Shown here: piece by piece, positions 44,677-53,204 of the stretch
Numbering within the stretch: the stretch's first letter is position 1
How the letters are laid out: each line of letters begins with the position of its first letter
Source: Sphingomonas sp. Leaf21
GTDB lineage: Bacteria; Pseudomonadota; Alphaproteobacteria; Sphingomonadales; Sphingomonadaceae
Assembly: GCF_916858675.1 (NCBI RefSeq)
Contig: NZ_CAKASM010000020.1
Coordinates: 1-64,000 of the forward strand
Direction of reading: 5' to 3'
DNA: 64,000 nucleotides
The notes under the pieces: model-generated
The model's input: the letters and a program-made list of their open reading frames with translations, nothing else
Databases searched by the model: none
Told to the model about the DNA's origin: nothing
Made by a program: the position numbers and the translations under genes

Positions 44677-45866
44677 CAGCGGTTGGCCGCGATGATCTGC
44701 GCGATCCGGGCTTCGACCGCCGGGTCGTTGGCGTCGGTCGCCGGGGTGCGATAGGCCTGGGTCGCGGCGGTGCCGATGCGCGGGCCGCCCTGGTCGGCGG
44801 TGTCGACGGTCACGGTCGCCGACAGGCCGACGCGGAGGGGGTTCTGGCGAAGCTCGTTGGCGTTCAGCCCGATGCGGACCGGCACACGCTGGACGATCTT
44901 GATCCAGTTGCCGCTGGCGTTCTGCGGCGGCAGCAGCGCGAAGGCGTTGCCGCTTCCCGCGCCCAGACCGATGACCTTGCCGTGATAGACGATCTTGCCG
45001 CCATACATGTCGGCGACGATCGTCGCGGGCTGTCCGATGCGGATATCCTTGAGCTGGGTCTCGCGGAAATTGGCGTCGACCCACAGACGGTCGAGCGGCA
45101 CGACCGCCATCAGTGGCGTGCCGGCGGCGATCTGCTGTCCCACCTGCACCGTGCGCTGGGCAATGACGCCGGTGATCGGCGCGATCACATGCATGTGATT
45201 GCGCGTGATCGCCGCCCGGCGATAGGCCGCGATGGCGGCCATGACGGCAGGATTGGTCCCGACATTGGTGCCCTGCACGGCGGTCTGGGTCTGCGCGGCC
45301 TGGGCACGGGCGAGGTTCAGGTTGGCGGTCGCGACCTTCACCGCATCGGCGGCGTGCGACAGTTCCTCGCCCGACACCGCGCCCTCGGCGGCGGCACCAC
45401 GGCGACGTGCATAGTCGGCACGGGCTTGCGCCAGTTCGGCCTGCGCCTGGACGATCGCGGCACCGCTCTGGTTGACCTTGGTGAAGTCGGCGCGGGTCGA
45501 GCGCACCGCACGCGCCAGCTCGGCGGCGGCGGAGGCCAGGCCGACATCGGCGGTCGCGGGATCGAGGTCGAGCAGCGGCGCACCAGCCTTCACCGTCTGG
45601 GTGTTGTCGGCATGGATGGCGAGCACCGTACCCGGATCGCGCGCGGTGATCGAGACGACGTCGCCCGCGACATAGGCGTCGTCGGTCTCCTCCTCCGGCT
45701 TGGCGAGCAGGAAGTGGAACACCGCCCACACGATCGCTGCGACCACTACGATGACCCCCAGGATGATCAGGCCGGTCCTGCGCGCCTTGGGCTTGCCGCC
45801 CTGCGGAGCCTGGGTCGTCGGAGCTGCCGGGGTCGGCGAGGGGGCGGCGGCTTCGGTGTCGCTCAT
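44676..45866 (-). CDS. emrA: EmrA/HlyD-type periplasmic adaptor protein
   Basis: Membrane fusion protein of 396 aa. There is a Pro-rich cytoplasmic N-terminus and one membrane helix (LIILGVIVVVAAIVWAVFHF, about residues 32-51). A biotinyl-lipoyl-like domain (DAYVAGDVVSITARDPG) is split by a long Ala-rich coiled-coil hairpin (about 95-205), then a beta-barrel domain with APITGVIAQRTVQVGQ. It bridges the EmrB pump and the outer-membrane channel. It overlaps the upstream gene by 4 bases. Confidence 0.95.
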   Translation of the reverse strand: MSDTEAAAPSPTPAAPTTQAPQGGKPKARRTGLIILGVIVVVAAIVWAVFHFLLAKPEEETDDAYVAGDVVSITARDPGTVLAIHADNTQTVKAGAPLLDLDPATADVGLASAAAELARAVRSTRADFTKVNQSGAAIVQAQAELAQARADYARRRGAAAEGAVSGEELSHAADAVKVATANLNLARAQAAQTQTAVQGTNVGTNPAVMAAIAAYRRAAITRNHMHVIAPITGVIAQRTVQVGQQIAAGTPLMAVVPLDRLWVDANFRETQLKDIRIGQPATIVADMYGGKIVYHGKVIGLGAGSGNAFALLPPQNASGNWIKIVQRVPVRIGLNANELRQNPLRVGLSATVTVDTADQGGPRIGTAATQAYRTPATDANDPAVEARIAQIIAANR

Positions 45867-47266
45867 TGCGTGATACCTTGCGAGGAAGAGGAGAAACCAC
45901 CGCCCAGTGCGACGGCCAGGGCGATGCGCGCCTGGACCGCGTCGGCGGCAAGATTGGCGTCGGCCTGATCGGCCTCAAGCTGGCGGATGTCGGGGTCGAT
46001 CAGCCCGAGCTGCGATTGCAGGCCGCTCGACACGCGAATGGCGTTGAGGCGTCGCGTCTCGGACAGGCCGCGTACCACCTCGGCCTGACGCGCGCGTTCG
46101 GTGGCGAGCGTCCGGCTTCGCGTCACCGCATCGGCGGCTTCGCGCACCGCCCCGACGATACGGTCATTGTAATCGGCGGTGGCCAGATCCAGCGCGGCGG
46201 TCGCACCCGCCAGTCCGGCGCGAAGGCGTCCGCTGTCGAAGATCGGCAGGTGGATGGCCGGGCCTGCCCCGGCGGTGCCCGCATCGGCGGTGAACAGATT
46301 GCCCAGCCCGACCGCCTGGAAACCGGCGAGCGCCGTCAGGTTGACATTGGGGAGGAACGCCTTGCGCGCCACCTCCTGCCCCTTGGCGGCGGCATCGATC
46401 CGGGCGAGCGACGCGGCGATGTCGGGCCGTCGCGACAACAGGTCGGCGGGCACCGTGGCGGGGATGGGCAGCGCCGCATCGAAGGCGATCCGGGTCGGCG
46501 TGATCGTCGCGGGATAATCGAGCCCGCGTCCGGCCAGCGCCGCCAGCGCGTTGCGGGACAGCGCGACCTGCGCCTCCGCGCGGGCGAGCGCCACCCGTGC
46601 CTGCGACAGCAATGTCTGTCCGCTGGTCGCGTCGATCTGGCTGGCGAGCTGGTGGCGGATCCGCGACTGGATCAGCGACAGCGAGCGGGTGCGGGTGTCG
46701 ATCGTCTGACGCGCGATCGCCGCCTGACGCTCGGCGCGCGCCAGTTCGACATAGGTCTGCGCGACCGATCCGGCGAGCGCGAGCCGCGCCGCCGTCACGT
46801 CGAGCGCCGCCGCGCGGGCGGAGGCGCGCGCCGCGTCGATCGCGGCAGCCTGTCGCCCGAATAAGTCGATCGTCCAGTTGAGATTGGCCTGCGCCTGGCC
46901 CAGCCACTGGGTGGTCCCGGCATAGGGCGGCGGAATCGTATAGCGTCCGGAAATCCGGCTGTATTGTTCCTGTGCGTCGAGCGAGAGGTCGGGGCCGTTA
47001 TCGGCCCGGCGCGTGGCGAGGACCGATTGTGCCTGACGAAGCCGCGCCAGCGCGACGTCGAGCGAAGGATTGCCTGCCAACGCGTCGCCGACGATCCGGT
47101 CGAGCTGCGGATCGCCGAGCCCCCGCCACCAGTCCGCCGAGACGAGCGGCGCCTGCGCACCGCCGAGGCCAAGGCGCTCGGGCGAGGTCCGGGTAACGGC
47201 GGGATGCGCCTGCGGCACCGAGCAGCCCGCGAGCAACAGCCCGGTCAATGTCGCCAAACGCTTCAC
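45863..47266 (-). CDS. NodT-family outer-membrane efflux lipoprotein
   Basis: Outer-membrane channel of 467 aa. The N-terminus ATLTGLLLAGC is a lipoprotein signal with the lipidated cysteine. ADWWRGLGDPQLDRIVGDAL and the second repeat around LLSRRPDIAASLARIDAA are diagnostic of NodT/OprM channels. A GTG start at 47266 overlapping the MarR gene stop (GTGA) is inferred; the long upstream frame is antisense to nothing useful and overlaps marR. It completes the tripartite efflux system with EmrA and EmrB. Confidence 0.93.
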   Translation of the reverse strand: MKRLATLTGLLLAGCSVPQAHPAVTRTSPERLGLGGAQAPLVSADWWRGLGDPQLDRIVGDALAGNPSLDVALARLRQAQSVLATRRADNGPDLSLDAQEQYSRISGRYTIPPPYAGTTQWLGQAQANLNWTIDLFGRQAAAIDAARASARAAALDVTAARLALAGSVAQTYVELARAERQAAIARQTIDTRTRSLSLIQSRIRHQLASQIDATSGQTLLSQARVALARAEAQVALSRNALAALAGRGLDYPATITPTRIAFDAALPIPATVPADLLSRRPDIAASLARIDAAAKGQEVARKAFLPNVNLTALAGFQAVGLGNLFTADAGTAGAGPAIHLPIFDSGRLRAGLAGATAALDLATADYNDRIVGAVREAADAVTRSRTLATERARQAEVVRGLSETRRLNAIRVSSGLQSQLGLIDPDIRQLEADQADANLAADAVQARIALAVALGGGFSSSSQGITQ

Positions 47267-47715
47267 GCCACCGTCTCCAGCTTGTTGCGCAGTCGGAGCA
47301 GATAGCCGACGAAGCGCGCGACATCCTCGCCCGACCAGTCGGCGAGCCATTCGTCCCAGCTCGCCAGCACCTTGTCCTTGCAACGATCGGTGACGATCTT
47401 CCCCTGATCGGTCAGCGACAAACGGACCACGCGGCGATCCGTCGTCGAGCGCGACCGCTCGACCAGCCCGCGCTCCTCCAGCGTATCGAGAATGCGCGTC
47501 GTCGCCCCGGTGTCGTGGCACAGGTGCCGCGCCAGTTCGGCGCAGGTGCTGCCGACCTCATAATGAAGCGCCATCATCGCGCTCCACTGGATATGCGTGA
47601 CCTCCTCATCGGCGAAAACGGGCTCCAGCGCGATGCGCGCCAACTGGTGTACCCGCTTCGTGAGATAGCCGACGGAGCGTTCGGGATCGTAGGGATCGTG
47701 ATGGCTTGGCGTCAT
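47263..47715 (-). CDS. MarR-family transcriptional regulator of the efflux operon
   Basis: Winged-helix regulator of 150 aa. The DNA-binding part CAELARHLCHDTGATTRILDTLEERGLVERSRSTTDRRVVRLSLT has the MarR recognition helix and wing (DRR). It is the first gene of the marR-nodT-emrA-emrB operon, so it is probably the autorepressor relieved by the pump's substrates. The ATG at 47715 is 10 bases from a pair of overlapping palindromes. The frame's upstream extension is not coding. Confidence 0.93.
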   Translation of the reverse strand: MTPSHHDPYDPERSVGYLTKRVHQLARIALEPVFADEEVTHIQWSAMMALHYEVGSTCAELARHLCHDTGATTRILDTLEERGLVERSRSTTDRRVVRLSLTDQGKIVTDRCKDKVLASWDEWLADWSGEDVARFVGYLLRLRNKLETVA

Positions 47716-47724
47716 TTCGCTGCA

Positions 47725-47749
47725 TTGGCAATCATTGCCTAGGCAGTCA
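47725..47749. promoter_or_regulatory. MarR operator candidates (overlapping palindromes)
   Basis: GGCAATCATTGCC (47727-47739, 6+1+6) and TGCCTAGGCA (47736-47745, perfect 10 bp) overlap just before the marR start. On the minus strand TTGACT, a possible -35 element, is immediately upstream. The position is where a MarR dimer would block the promoter. Confidence 0.6.
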
Positions 47750-47825
47750 ATGTTGTTCGCGATGATGAAGAATTTGTCATTCCGGGGGCGGCGGCGTGAC
47801 GTCGCGCACCGCCCCCGTGCCCGGG

Positions 47826-50315
47826 TCAGCGCGTCTCCTTCGCCACTTCGATCGCGGCATTGGCGGCGAGGATATAGGCGGAGGTGGTCGCGACCGTGTA
47901 TTCGTTCTCGAACCACAGGAACGGCCAGTCGGTCTTGAGCTCCGGGAAGTCCGGCTTCACGATCAGCACGCCAGGCACCAGTCCGCCGGGAATGAAGCCA
48001 TAGTCGGCACGGTTATGGCCATAGCCGATCAGCTTCGACGCGGCGCCGACCGTCGATACCAGCGACAGATTGTTGGCCGGATGCCGCCCCAGCACATAGT
48101 CGATGGCGTTGAGCGTATAGTCGGTGCCGACGATCTCCGGGAACGCCTTGTGCAGCAGGAACGCGGTCGAGCCGAACTCGACGACCTGATGCGACCCGGC
48201 CCAGCTGCCTTCCGCGATCGGCACGCCGAACGGGTTCTTGGCGGCCTCCGCATCCATCTTCGCCTTGGCCTGGCGGACCAGTGGGACGAGTGCGGCGCGG
48301 TACTTGGCATCCATGAACGGGATGGCCCGCACCGCCGGAGCGCCGACCCAGGCGAAGCTCTTGGCGATGACCGGCATCAGCGCGCGCAGGCGATCGGCAT
48401 AGAGGCGGTCGCCCTTGCTGGTGATCAGCATCTCGACGGTCGCGCCCACATTGGCGCTCTCCGCCGACCAGGGCTTGCCCGAATCGTCGCGGCCGTCGCC
48501 CGACTTGATCGGCCCCTTCTGGAACCGTCCCCACAACACCTTGGCCGCGTCCCACGCCTCCGCCGACATGGTGGGATCGCTGTCCGCCAGCGCCCGCGAC
48601 GCCGCCGCCAGCGCACCCGCGACCGCCAGATTATTGGCGGGAAGATCGGTGGTGAAGGCCCAGCGGTCATCCTGCGCACCCGACGATCCGCCCTTCCGCT
48701 CGGCGATACCCAGCGAGGCGTCATAGGTCAGATTGTCGGTCTGGGACCCGGCATCGCCCAGATGGGCATATTGACGCTGAACCGGATCGACGATGCCGAC
48801 GATCGCATGGCCGAACACCTTGTATTGGGCGAGCAATTGCAGCGCACCGTGGCGGATCTGCTGGAGTGCGTCCGGCTTGCCGTCGGGCTTGTGGCTCTCG
48901 ACGGCGCGGGCGGCTTCGTCCACCGTCGTCTCGTCCCAGTCGAGCCCATAGAGTTCGCGGCCCCAGGCCAGGTCGCGGACGACGGCGGCGTTCTGCGGCG
49001 TCTGGATGTCGTAATCGCCCGCATCCTGGAACCCGCCGACGTTCAGGCCCGGAATATGCTCGCCGGGCTTGAACGGCGAGTCGAGGTTCGGGCCCATCCG
49101 GTATCCGTCGAAATGGATATGGTTGGGGGGCGCCTGTCGCGCATCGTCGAGATGGCTGGGCGCGGACCAGACGCGATATTGTTCGCGTATGCCGACATGG
49201 TCCATCTGTTCGGCGATGAAGGTGTCGAGCGAGGTCTGCCAGATCCGGTCATAGGCGTCGGCGGCGATGCGGAAGGGATTGGTCGTCCGCCCGCCATAGG
49301 CGATCGCGTAGATGCCCGGATCGCGCACGCTGGAAAAGTCGAACGCGCCGTAATTGTAGCGGAGCCAGCGTCCGCGCGGCGTCACGGCGGCACGCAGCAC
49401 CGGCTGGCGCGTACCATCGGCGGCCAGCTTGACCAGCTCGGCCTCGGCGGGTGCGGCGCCGTGCGGATCGGTTTCGATCAGCGCGATCTTCGAGCGCCCC
49501 GGCGTATAGCCCGCCTGGTTGAACGACACGACCGGTGCGCGGACCCAGTCCTTTACGACATTGGGGCGGACATGCCAGACGACCGCATTCTGACGGGCGC
49601 CGGGCGCGATCAGCGACCGCACCACGAACCAGCCATTCTGCGCCCGACTGCGTGCGTCATAGAGTTGGAGCGGACCGGCGTCCGAGGTGATCGTCACGCG
49701 GGTCAGCGGATCCTCGGGCGAGAGCGTCACCGACTTGCCGCCCGATGCGAGCGGCATCGGATCGCCCGAGCCGTCCTTCGCCATCGGGCCGGTCGCGTGA
49801 CGCGGGAACAGCCCGGGCGCGCTGTCCATGAGATAGGTCTTGCCGAAGTAGCTGGTCGGCAGGAAATCCAGGTTGAACCCCGCCTTTCCCGCCAGCGCGG
49901 CTGGAAGCGGCTGGTCGAGATCGACCGCGATCCGGAACCCGTCGCCCTCCGCCGTGACCTTCACGCTATAGGCCAGGCCCTGATCCTTGTAGGTCGATCG
50001 GACGACGACCTGATTGGGCTCGGCACCGCGCGTCCGGCTGACGAAGGCGGGGACCGGATCCCATTGCTCGGGCGTCGGGTTCAGGCGGACCGCGCCGTCG
50101 GTCGCGATCCGCTCGCCATGCAGGACGATCTGGATGCCCGCATTCTTCTCGTCGAAGAAGATCGGGCTGAACTGGTTCTGGTCGACCATCACGGTCAGGC
50201 CCTGGGTCTCCAGCGTCTCGGCCGGCGTGACGGTCAGCGACTGGGCGCGGGCGGCACTCGCCCCCGCCAGCAGACTGGCCGAGCCTAACAAGGCGAACCC
50301 CAAATGCTTCAGCAT
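47826..50315 (-). CDS. exported glycoside hydrolase family 9 enzyme
   Basis: Secreted protein of 829 aa. The signal peptide ends at ARAQ. An N-terminal beta-rich region of about 250 residues is followed by an Ig-like CelD_N domain (APVVSFNQAGYTPGRSKIAL, near 280-370) and the GH9 alpha/alpha barrel. The nucleophile-activating motif is GGFQDAGDYD. The C-terminal signature is LNAIDYVLGRHPANN, and the proton donor is in WFENEYTVATTSAY near residue 805. GH9 enzymes are cellulases or exo-acting glucosidases/glucosaminidases; which applies here is unclear. AGGAGAGGTT precedes the ATG, and TAGCGCTA lies just upstream. The +frame over the whole length is an antisense shadow. Confidence 0.9.
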   Translation of the reverse strand: MLKHLGFALLGSASLLAGASAARAQSLTVTPAETLETQGLTVMVDQNQFSPIFFDEKNAGIQIVLHGERIATDGAVRLNPTPEQWDPVPAFVSRTRGAEPNQVVVRSTYKDQGLAYSVKVTAEGDGFRIAVDLDQPLPAALAGKAGFNLDFLPTSYFGKTYLMDSAPGLFPRHATGPMAKDGSGDPMPLASGGKSVTLSPEDPLTRVTITSDAGPLQLYDARSRAQNGWFVVRSLIAPGARQNAVVWHVRPNVVKDWVRAPVVSFNQAGYTPGRSKIALIETDPHGAAPAEAELVKLAADGTRQPVLRAAVTPRGRWLRYNYGAFDFSSVRDPGIYAIAYGGRTTNPFRIAADAYDRIWQTSLDTFIAEQMDHVGIREQYRVWSAPSHLDDARQAPPNHIHFDGYRMGPNLDSPFKPGEHIPGLNVGGFQDAGDYDIQTPQNAAVVRDLAWGRELYGLDWDETTVDEAARAVESHKPDGKPDALQQIRHGALQLLAQYKVFGHAIVGIVDPVQRQYAHLGDAGSQTDNLTYDASLGIAERKGGSSGAQDDRWAFTTDLPANNLAVAGALAAASRALADSDPTMSAEAWDAAKVLWGRFQKGPIKSGDGRDDSGKPWSAESANVGATVEMLITSKGDRLYADRLRALMPVIAKSFAWVGAPAVRAIPFMDAKYRAALVPLVRQAKAKMDAEAAKNPFGVPIAEGSWAGSHQVVEFGSTAFLLHKAFPEIVGTDYTLNAIDYVLGRHPANNLSLVSTVGAASKLIGYGHNRADYGFIPGGLVPGVLIVKPDFPELKTDWPFLWFENEYTVATTSAYILAANAAIEVAKETR

Positions 50316-50325
50316 AACCTCTCCT

Positions 50326-50340
50326 GTAGTAGCGCTATCA
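50326..50340. promoter_or_regulatory. candidate LacI-family operator before the GH9 gene
   Basis: The perfect 8-bp palindrome TAGCGCTA (50330-50337) sits within gtagTAGCGCTATCA, about 15 bases before the ATG and next to the ribosome site. It resembles the TGATAGCGCTATCA-type sites used by LacI-family sugar repressors in Proteobacteria. No lacI gene is in the window. Confidence 0.4.
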
Positions 50341-50610
50341 TTTTTGGCTGGAGAAAGGGCGGTCATACCGACGCGGCACTGGGCTCTTCCTGCCATGCTT
50401 ACGGGACGGTTACCGCCTCCGCTGCGCGCGCAATCTGTGCCAAGGCTAGCGATTAAACAACGAAAAAATGGTGTCTTTATTTTGTGGAGGTCGCAGGGAC
50501 GGCTGGCAGGGATATCGTTGCCGCGAGCGCCGCTCCGCGATGATGTAACGCTCACATGGCGGCGGGCATGTCAGGATAGGGCCACGCCCCACCGATAATT
50601 CCAACGACCA
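50341..50610. other. intergenic region upstream of the GH9 gene
   Basis: About 270 bases with more A/T than average (for example taaacaacgaaaaaatggtg), which probably includes the GH9 promoter. No coding sequence is recognised. Confidence 0.4.
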
Positions 50611-50752
50611 TTCCCCCGCGAAGGCGGGGGCCCAGTGTTCCAGGCCGCGAACCGCAGTCCTGCTGGTCACCGGACCCCCGCCTGCGCAGGGGAACGGGAG
50701 CGGTCGGACTTTTCCAAGACAGGTCAGACCCCGCCTTCGTCGGCGAGGGACG
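50611..50752. repeat. cluster of short REP-like palindromes
   Basis: Three GC-rich imperfect palindromes occur in succession: TTCCCCCGCGAAGGCGGGGG (50611-50630), ACCCCCGCCTGCGCAGGGG (about 50674-50692) and ACCCCGCCTTCGTCGGCGAGG (about 50728-50748, given here in part as CCCCGCCTTCG). They lie between the 5' side of the GH9 gene and the 3' end of the TPR gene. Confidence 0.65.
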
Positions 50753-50754
50753 GA

Positions 50755-51390
50755 TCAGTTGGTCGATTTGTAACGCGGCTGCACCCGGCCCGCTTCGTCG
50801 GCGGCCTGGCGGATAAGCTGGACGTTACGCTTGATCGAGGCGGCGAGCGTGGTGCGGATCGCTTCGTCCGCATCCGAGCCCGCAGGAACCTCCCGGAGCA
50901 ACTGAAGCCATTCGCCGATCGCCTGATCGTGCTGCCCCTTAAAGTCCTTTTCCATCGCGAAATAGAAGCGAGCGCGGGCATCGCGTGGGTCGAGTGCGAG
51001 CGCCTTGCGAAAGGCATCGGCGGCCTGCGTCGGCAGTCCGACACCGTCGGACTTGGTGGTCTGCATCAGTGTTTCGCCGAGCGCCGACCAGGCCGTCGAC
51101 TGGTTGGGATTGATCGCCAGCGAGGCGCGATAGGCGGCCGATGCTTCCTCGAAACGACGCTTGGCGAGCAGCGCGTCGCCCAGTTCCTTCTGCGCGGCGG
51201 CGTCGGTCGGTGCCTTGGTCGCCGCGGCCTGCGCCTTGGCGGGATCGAGCGCGGGGGTGGGGCGCTCGACGAAGACCGGCGTGGCCGTCGGCCGCTCGGC
51301 CGGACGACGCAACAGCGACGCGGCGATGAAGGCCAGGACGATCAGAACGAGCAGTATGCCTGCGATGACGAGGAGCTTGCGGCGTTTCAT
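50755..51390 (-). CDS. membrane-anchored TPR protein (CcmI C-terminal-like)
   Basis: Protein of 211 aa with an N-terminal anchor helix (LLVIAGILLVLIVLAFIAA) and periplasmic TPR repeats: AAAQKELGDALLAKRRFEEA, AYRASLAINPNQSTAWSALG, and AFRKALALDPRDARARFYFA. The pattern resembles the TPR part of the cytochrome c biogenesis factor CcmI/CycH. No other ccm genes are adjacent, so a role in haem ligation is only a guess. The ATG at 51390 is used; the frame opens slightly further upstream. Confidence 0.75.
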   Translation of the reverse strand: MKRRKLLVIAGILLVLIVLAFIAASLLRRPAERPTATPVFVERPTPALDPAKAQAAATKAPTDAAAQKELGDALLAKRRFEEASAAYRASLAINPNQSTAWSALGETLMQTTKSDGVGLPTQAADAFRKALALDPRDARARFYFAMEKDFKGQHDQAIGEWLQLLREVPAGSDADEAIRTTLAASIKRNVQLIRQAADEAGRVQPRYKSTN

Positions 51391-51630
51391 GGGTCGGTCC
51401 TGGCAGATGATAGTCACCGTCTCCTATCGCTCGATTCGCGTTGACGGAACGTAAAGGCCGCGAATGGTGCCGCGAAGGCCTGTCTTATCTTGAAACAAAA
51501 CCGGGTAAGGCACTGGCGAACCGCCATATTGTCGAAATTTTTACCGGGTGCGATTACGCTGCCGACGACGATATACATCATGGCAGAGCAAAACATGACA
51601 CGCTCGGATTTTGGTTTCGAAGGACGATCG

Positions 51631-52311
51631 ATGCCGAAGGTCAAGACGGTCCTGCTGACGATCGCTGCGGCGCTGGTCAGTGCGACGTCGGCCCAGGCGG
51701 CGCCGGGGACGATCACCTCGGTCGCGAACGACGATTACAGCAAGCAGTCGACTCCGCCTGCGGGATCGACGGTGGTGGATTTCAACAACGGGTTGCCCAA
51801 CGGTTTCTCGTTGCAGGGCGGCCAGATCGCGAGTTCGTCGTCCTGGGGTGGTTGGAATTGGAATTATCTGGCCCCCGCCGGGGACAACACCAAGTTCCTG
51901 GTGACTGCGGCGAACGGCACGACGACGCTGAATGCCGACAGGAATTTCGGCTATGGCGGGATCGCGCTGAACTGGGGTTCGATCGATAACGAGAACCGGT
52001 TGGATATCCTGGATACGATGGGCCAGGTCATCCGCACGCTGACCGGTACGGACGTTTCCGGCGGTCTGTTCGCGAGCAGCAACCGGTATGTGACCTACAC
52101 GCTCGACCCCGCTTCGGGTCAGCAGATCGGCGGGCTTCGTTTCATGTCGCCCAATTCGATGGGTTACGCCTTTGAGGTGGACGATGTCTCCTTCTTCGGG
52201 GCGACGCCGACCTCGGTGCCCGAACCGGCCTCGATCGCGCTGTTCGGCGCGGGCTTGCTGGGACTGGCGGGGCTGGCGCGGCGTCGGCGGGTGGCGGCCC
52301 GCCTTTCGTAA
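51631..52311 (+). CDS. PEP-CTERM sorting-domain protein, copy 1
   Basis: Exported protein of 226 aa. The signal peptide is TVLLTIAAALVSATSAQAA. A beta-rich extracellular domain follows, and the C-terminal PEP-CTERM tripartite signal is VPEPASIALFGAGLLGLAGL plus ARRRR. Exosortase recognises this signal and attaches the protein to the cell surface. The start at 51631 has GAAGGA upstream. It is 34% or more identical by eye to the next gene, sharing LDTMGxVIRxxTG, YVTYTLD, GQxIGGLxF and PTSVPEPA. Function unknown. Confidence 0.85.
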   Translation: MPKVKTVLLTIAAALVSATSAQAAPGTITSVANDDYSKQSTPPAGSTVVDFNNGLPNGFSLQGGQIASSSSWGGWNWNYLAPAGDNTKFLVTAANGTTTLNADRNFGYGGIALNWGSIDNENRLDILDTMGQVIRTLTGTDVSGGLFASSNRYVTYTLDPASGQQIGGLRFMSPNSMGYAFEVDDVSFFGATPTSVPEPASIALFGAGLLGLAGLARRRRVAARLS

Positions 52312-52442
52312 TTACCCGGCTCGATAGGATCCGTATCGGGACGGCAGCAACGGTGACCGGGCGGCGGCGGGGGCCAAAGCGCTTCTGTCTTCAGGTCATC
52401 GGCATGGACCGGATCGGTTTTTATCACTTGGCAGGGAGATTG

Positions 52443-53120
52443 ATGATGGCAGGTTTCATGAAAGCGATGGCGGCGGCGGGGGCCCTGGCGGGTGCGCTGG
52501 TCGCGACGGCGGCGGGTGCCGACTCGCTGACCTCGGTCGCTGGCGATCAGACGCCACGCGCCGGTTCGGTGACGGTCGACTTCAACGGCACCAACGGCAA
52601 CACCACGCTGCCGAACGGCTTCTCGCTGTCGGGTGGCCAACTGGTCACCGGATCGGCCAATGGCTGGAGCCAGCCGCTCGGCGACAACACTCAGTATCTG
52701 ATGGTCAATGGCGGGCAGCAGGCCACGCTCAAGTCGACCGGCCAGGGCTTTGACGGCGTCAGCCTCTATTGGGGTTCGGCGGACTCGTACAACACGCTGT
52801 CGGTCCTCGACACGATGGGCAACGTCATCCGTTCGATCACCGGCCTGGACTTCGCCGCACCGGGCGCCAACGCGCCGGGCAGCAATTTCGCCGACCCGAA
52901 GTACAACCAGTATGTCACCTACACGCTGGACAGCCTGACCGGCCAGAAGATCGGCGGCCTGAAGTTCGCGTCGGGCCAGACGGCGTTCGAGCTGGACAAC
53001 GTGTCCTTCTTCAACACCGCGCCGACCTCGGTTCCCGAGCCCGCCACGCTGACGCTGTTCGGCGCCGGTATCGGCGGCCTGCTCGCGGCATCGCGTCGTC
53101 GTCGCAAGAAGACGGCCTGA
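52443..53120 (+). CDS. PEP-CTERM sorting-domain protein, copy 2
   Basis: Exported protein of 225 aa, a tandem paralogue of the preceding gene. It has a signal peptide (AAAGALAGALVATAAGA), a Gly/Thr/Asn-rich body (TVDFNGTNGNTTLPNGFSLS) and a PEP-CTERM tail, VPEPATLTLFGAGIGGLLAA, followed by SRRRRKK. AGGGAG lies upstream of the ATG. The two genes are 131 bases apart and share block order throughout. No exosortase gene is in this window. Confidence 0.85.
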   Translation: MMAGFMKAMAAAGALAGALVATAAGADSLTSVAGDQTPRAGSVTVDFNGTNGNTTLPNGFSLSGGQLVTGSANGWSQPLGDNTQYLMVNGGQQATLKSTGQGFDGVSLYWGSADSYNTLSVLDTMGNVIRSITGLDFAAPGANAPGSNFADPKYNQYVTYTLDSLTGQKIGGLKFASGQTAFELDNVSFFNTAPTSVPEPATLTLFGAGIGGLLAASRRRRKKTA

Positions 53121-53162
53121 TCGCATCGGCCATGCCGGTCCGGACGGATCGGCGGAACAGGG

Positions 53163-53190
53163 AAAGGGCGGCCTCGCAGCCGCCCTTTTT
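53163..53190 (+). terminator. Rho-independent terminator after the PEP-CTERM pair
   Basis: GGGCGGC (53166-53172) and GCCGCCC (53179-53185) form a 7-bp stem with a 6-nt loop, followed by TTTTT. A short A run on the 5' side lets it also serve the convergent antiporter gene. Confidence 0.88.
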
Positions 53191-53204
53191 CGTGTGCGAC
53201 GGCC

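Noticed and set aside
47796..50288. 830-codon frame antisense to the GH9 gene
   Set aside because: It consists of repetitive Arg/Gly/Asp-rich sequence, as expected for the complement of GC-rich coding DNA.
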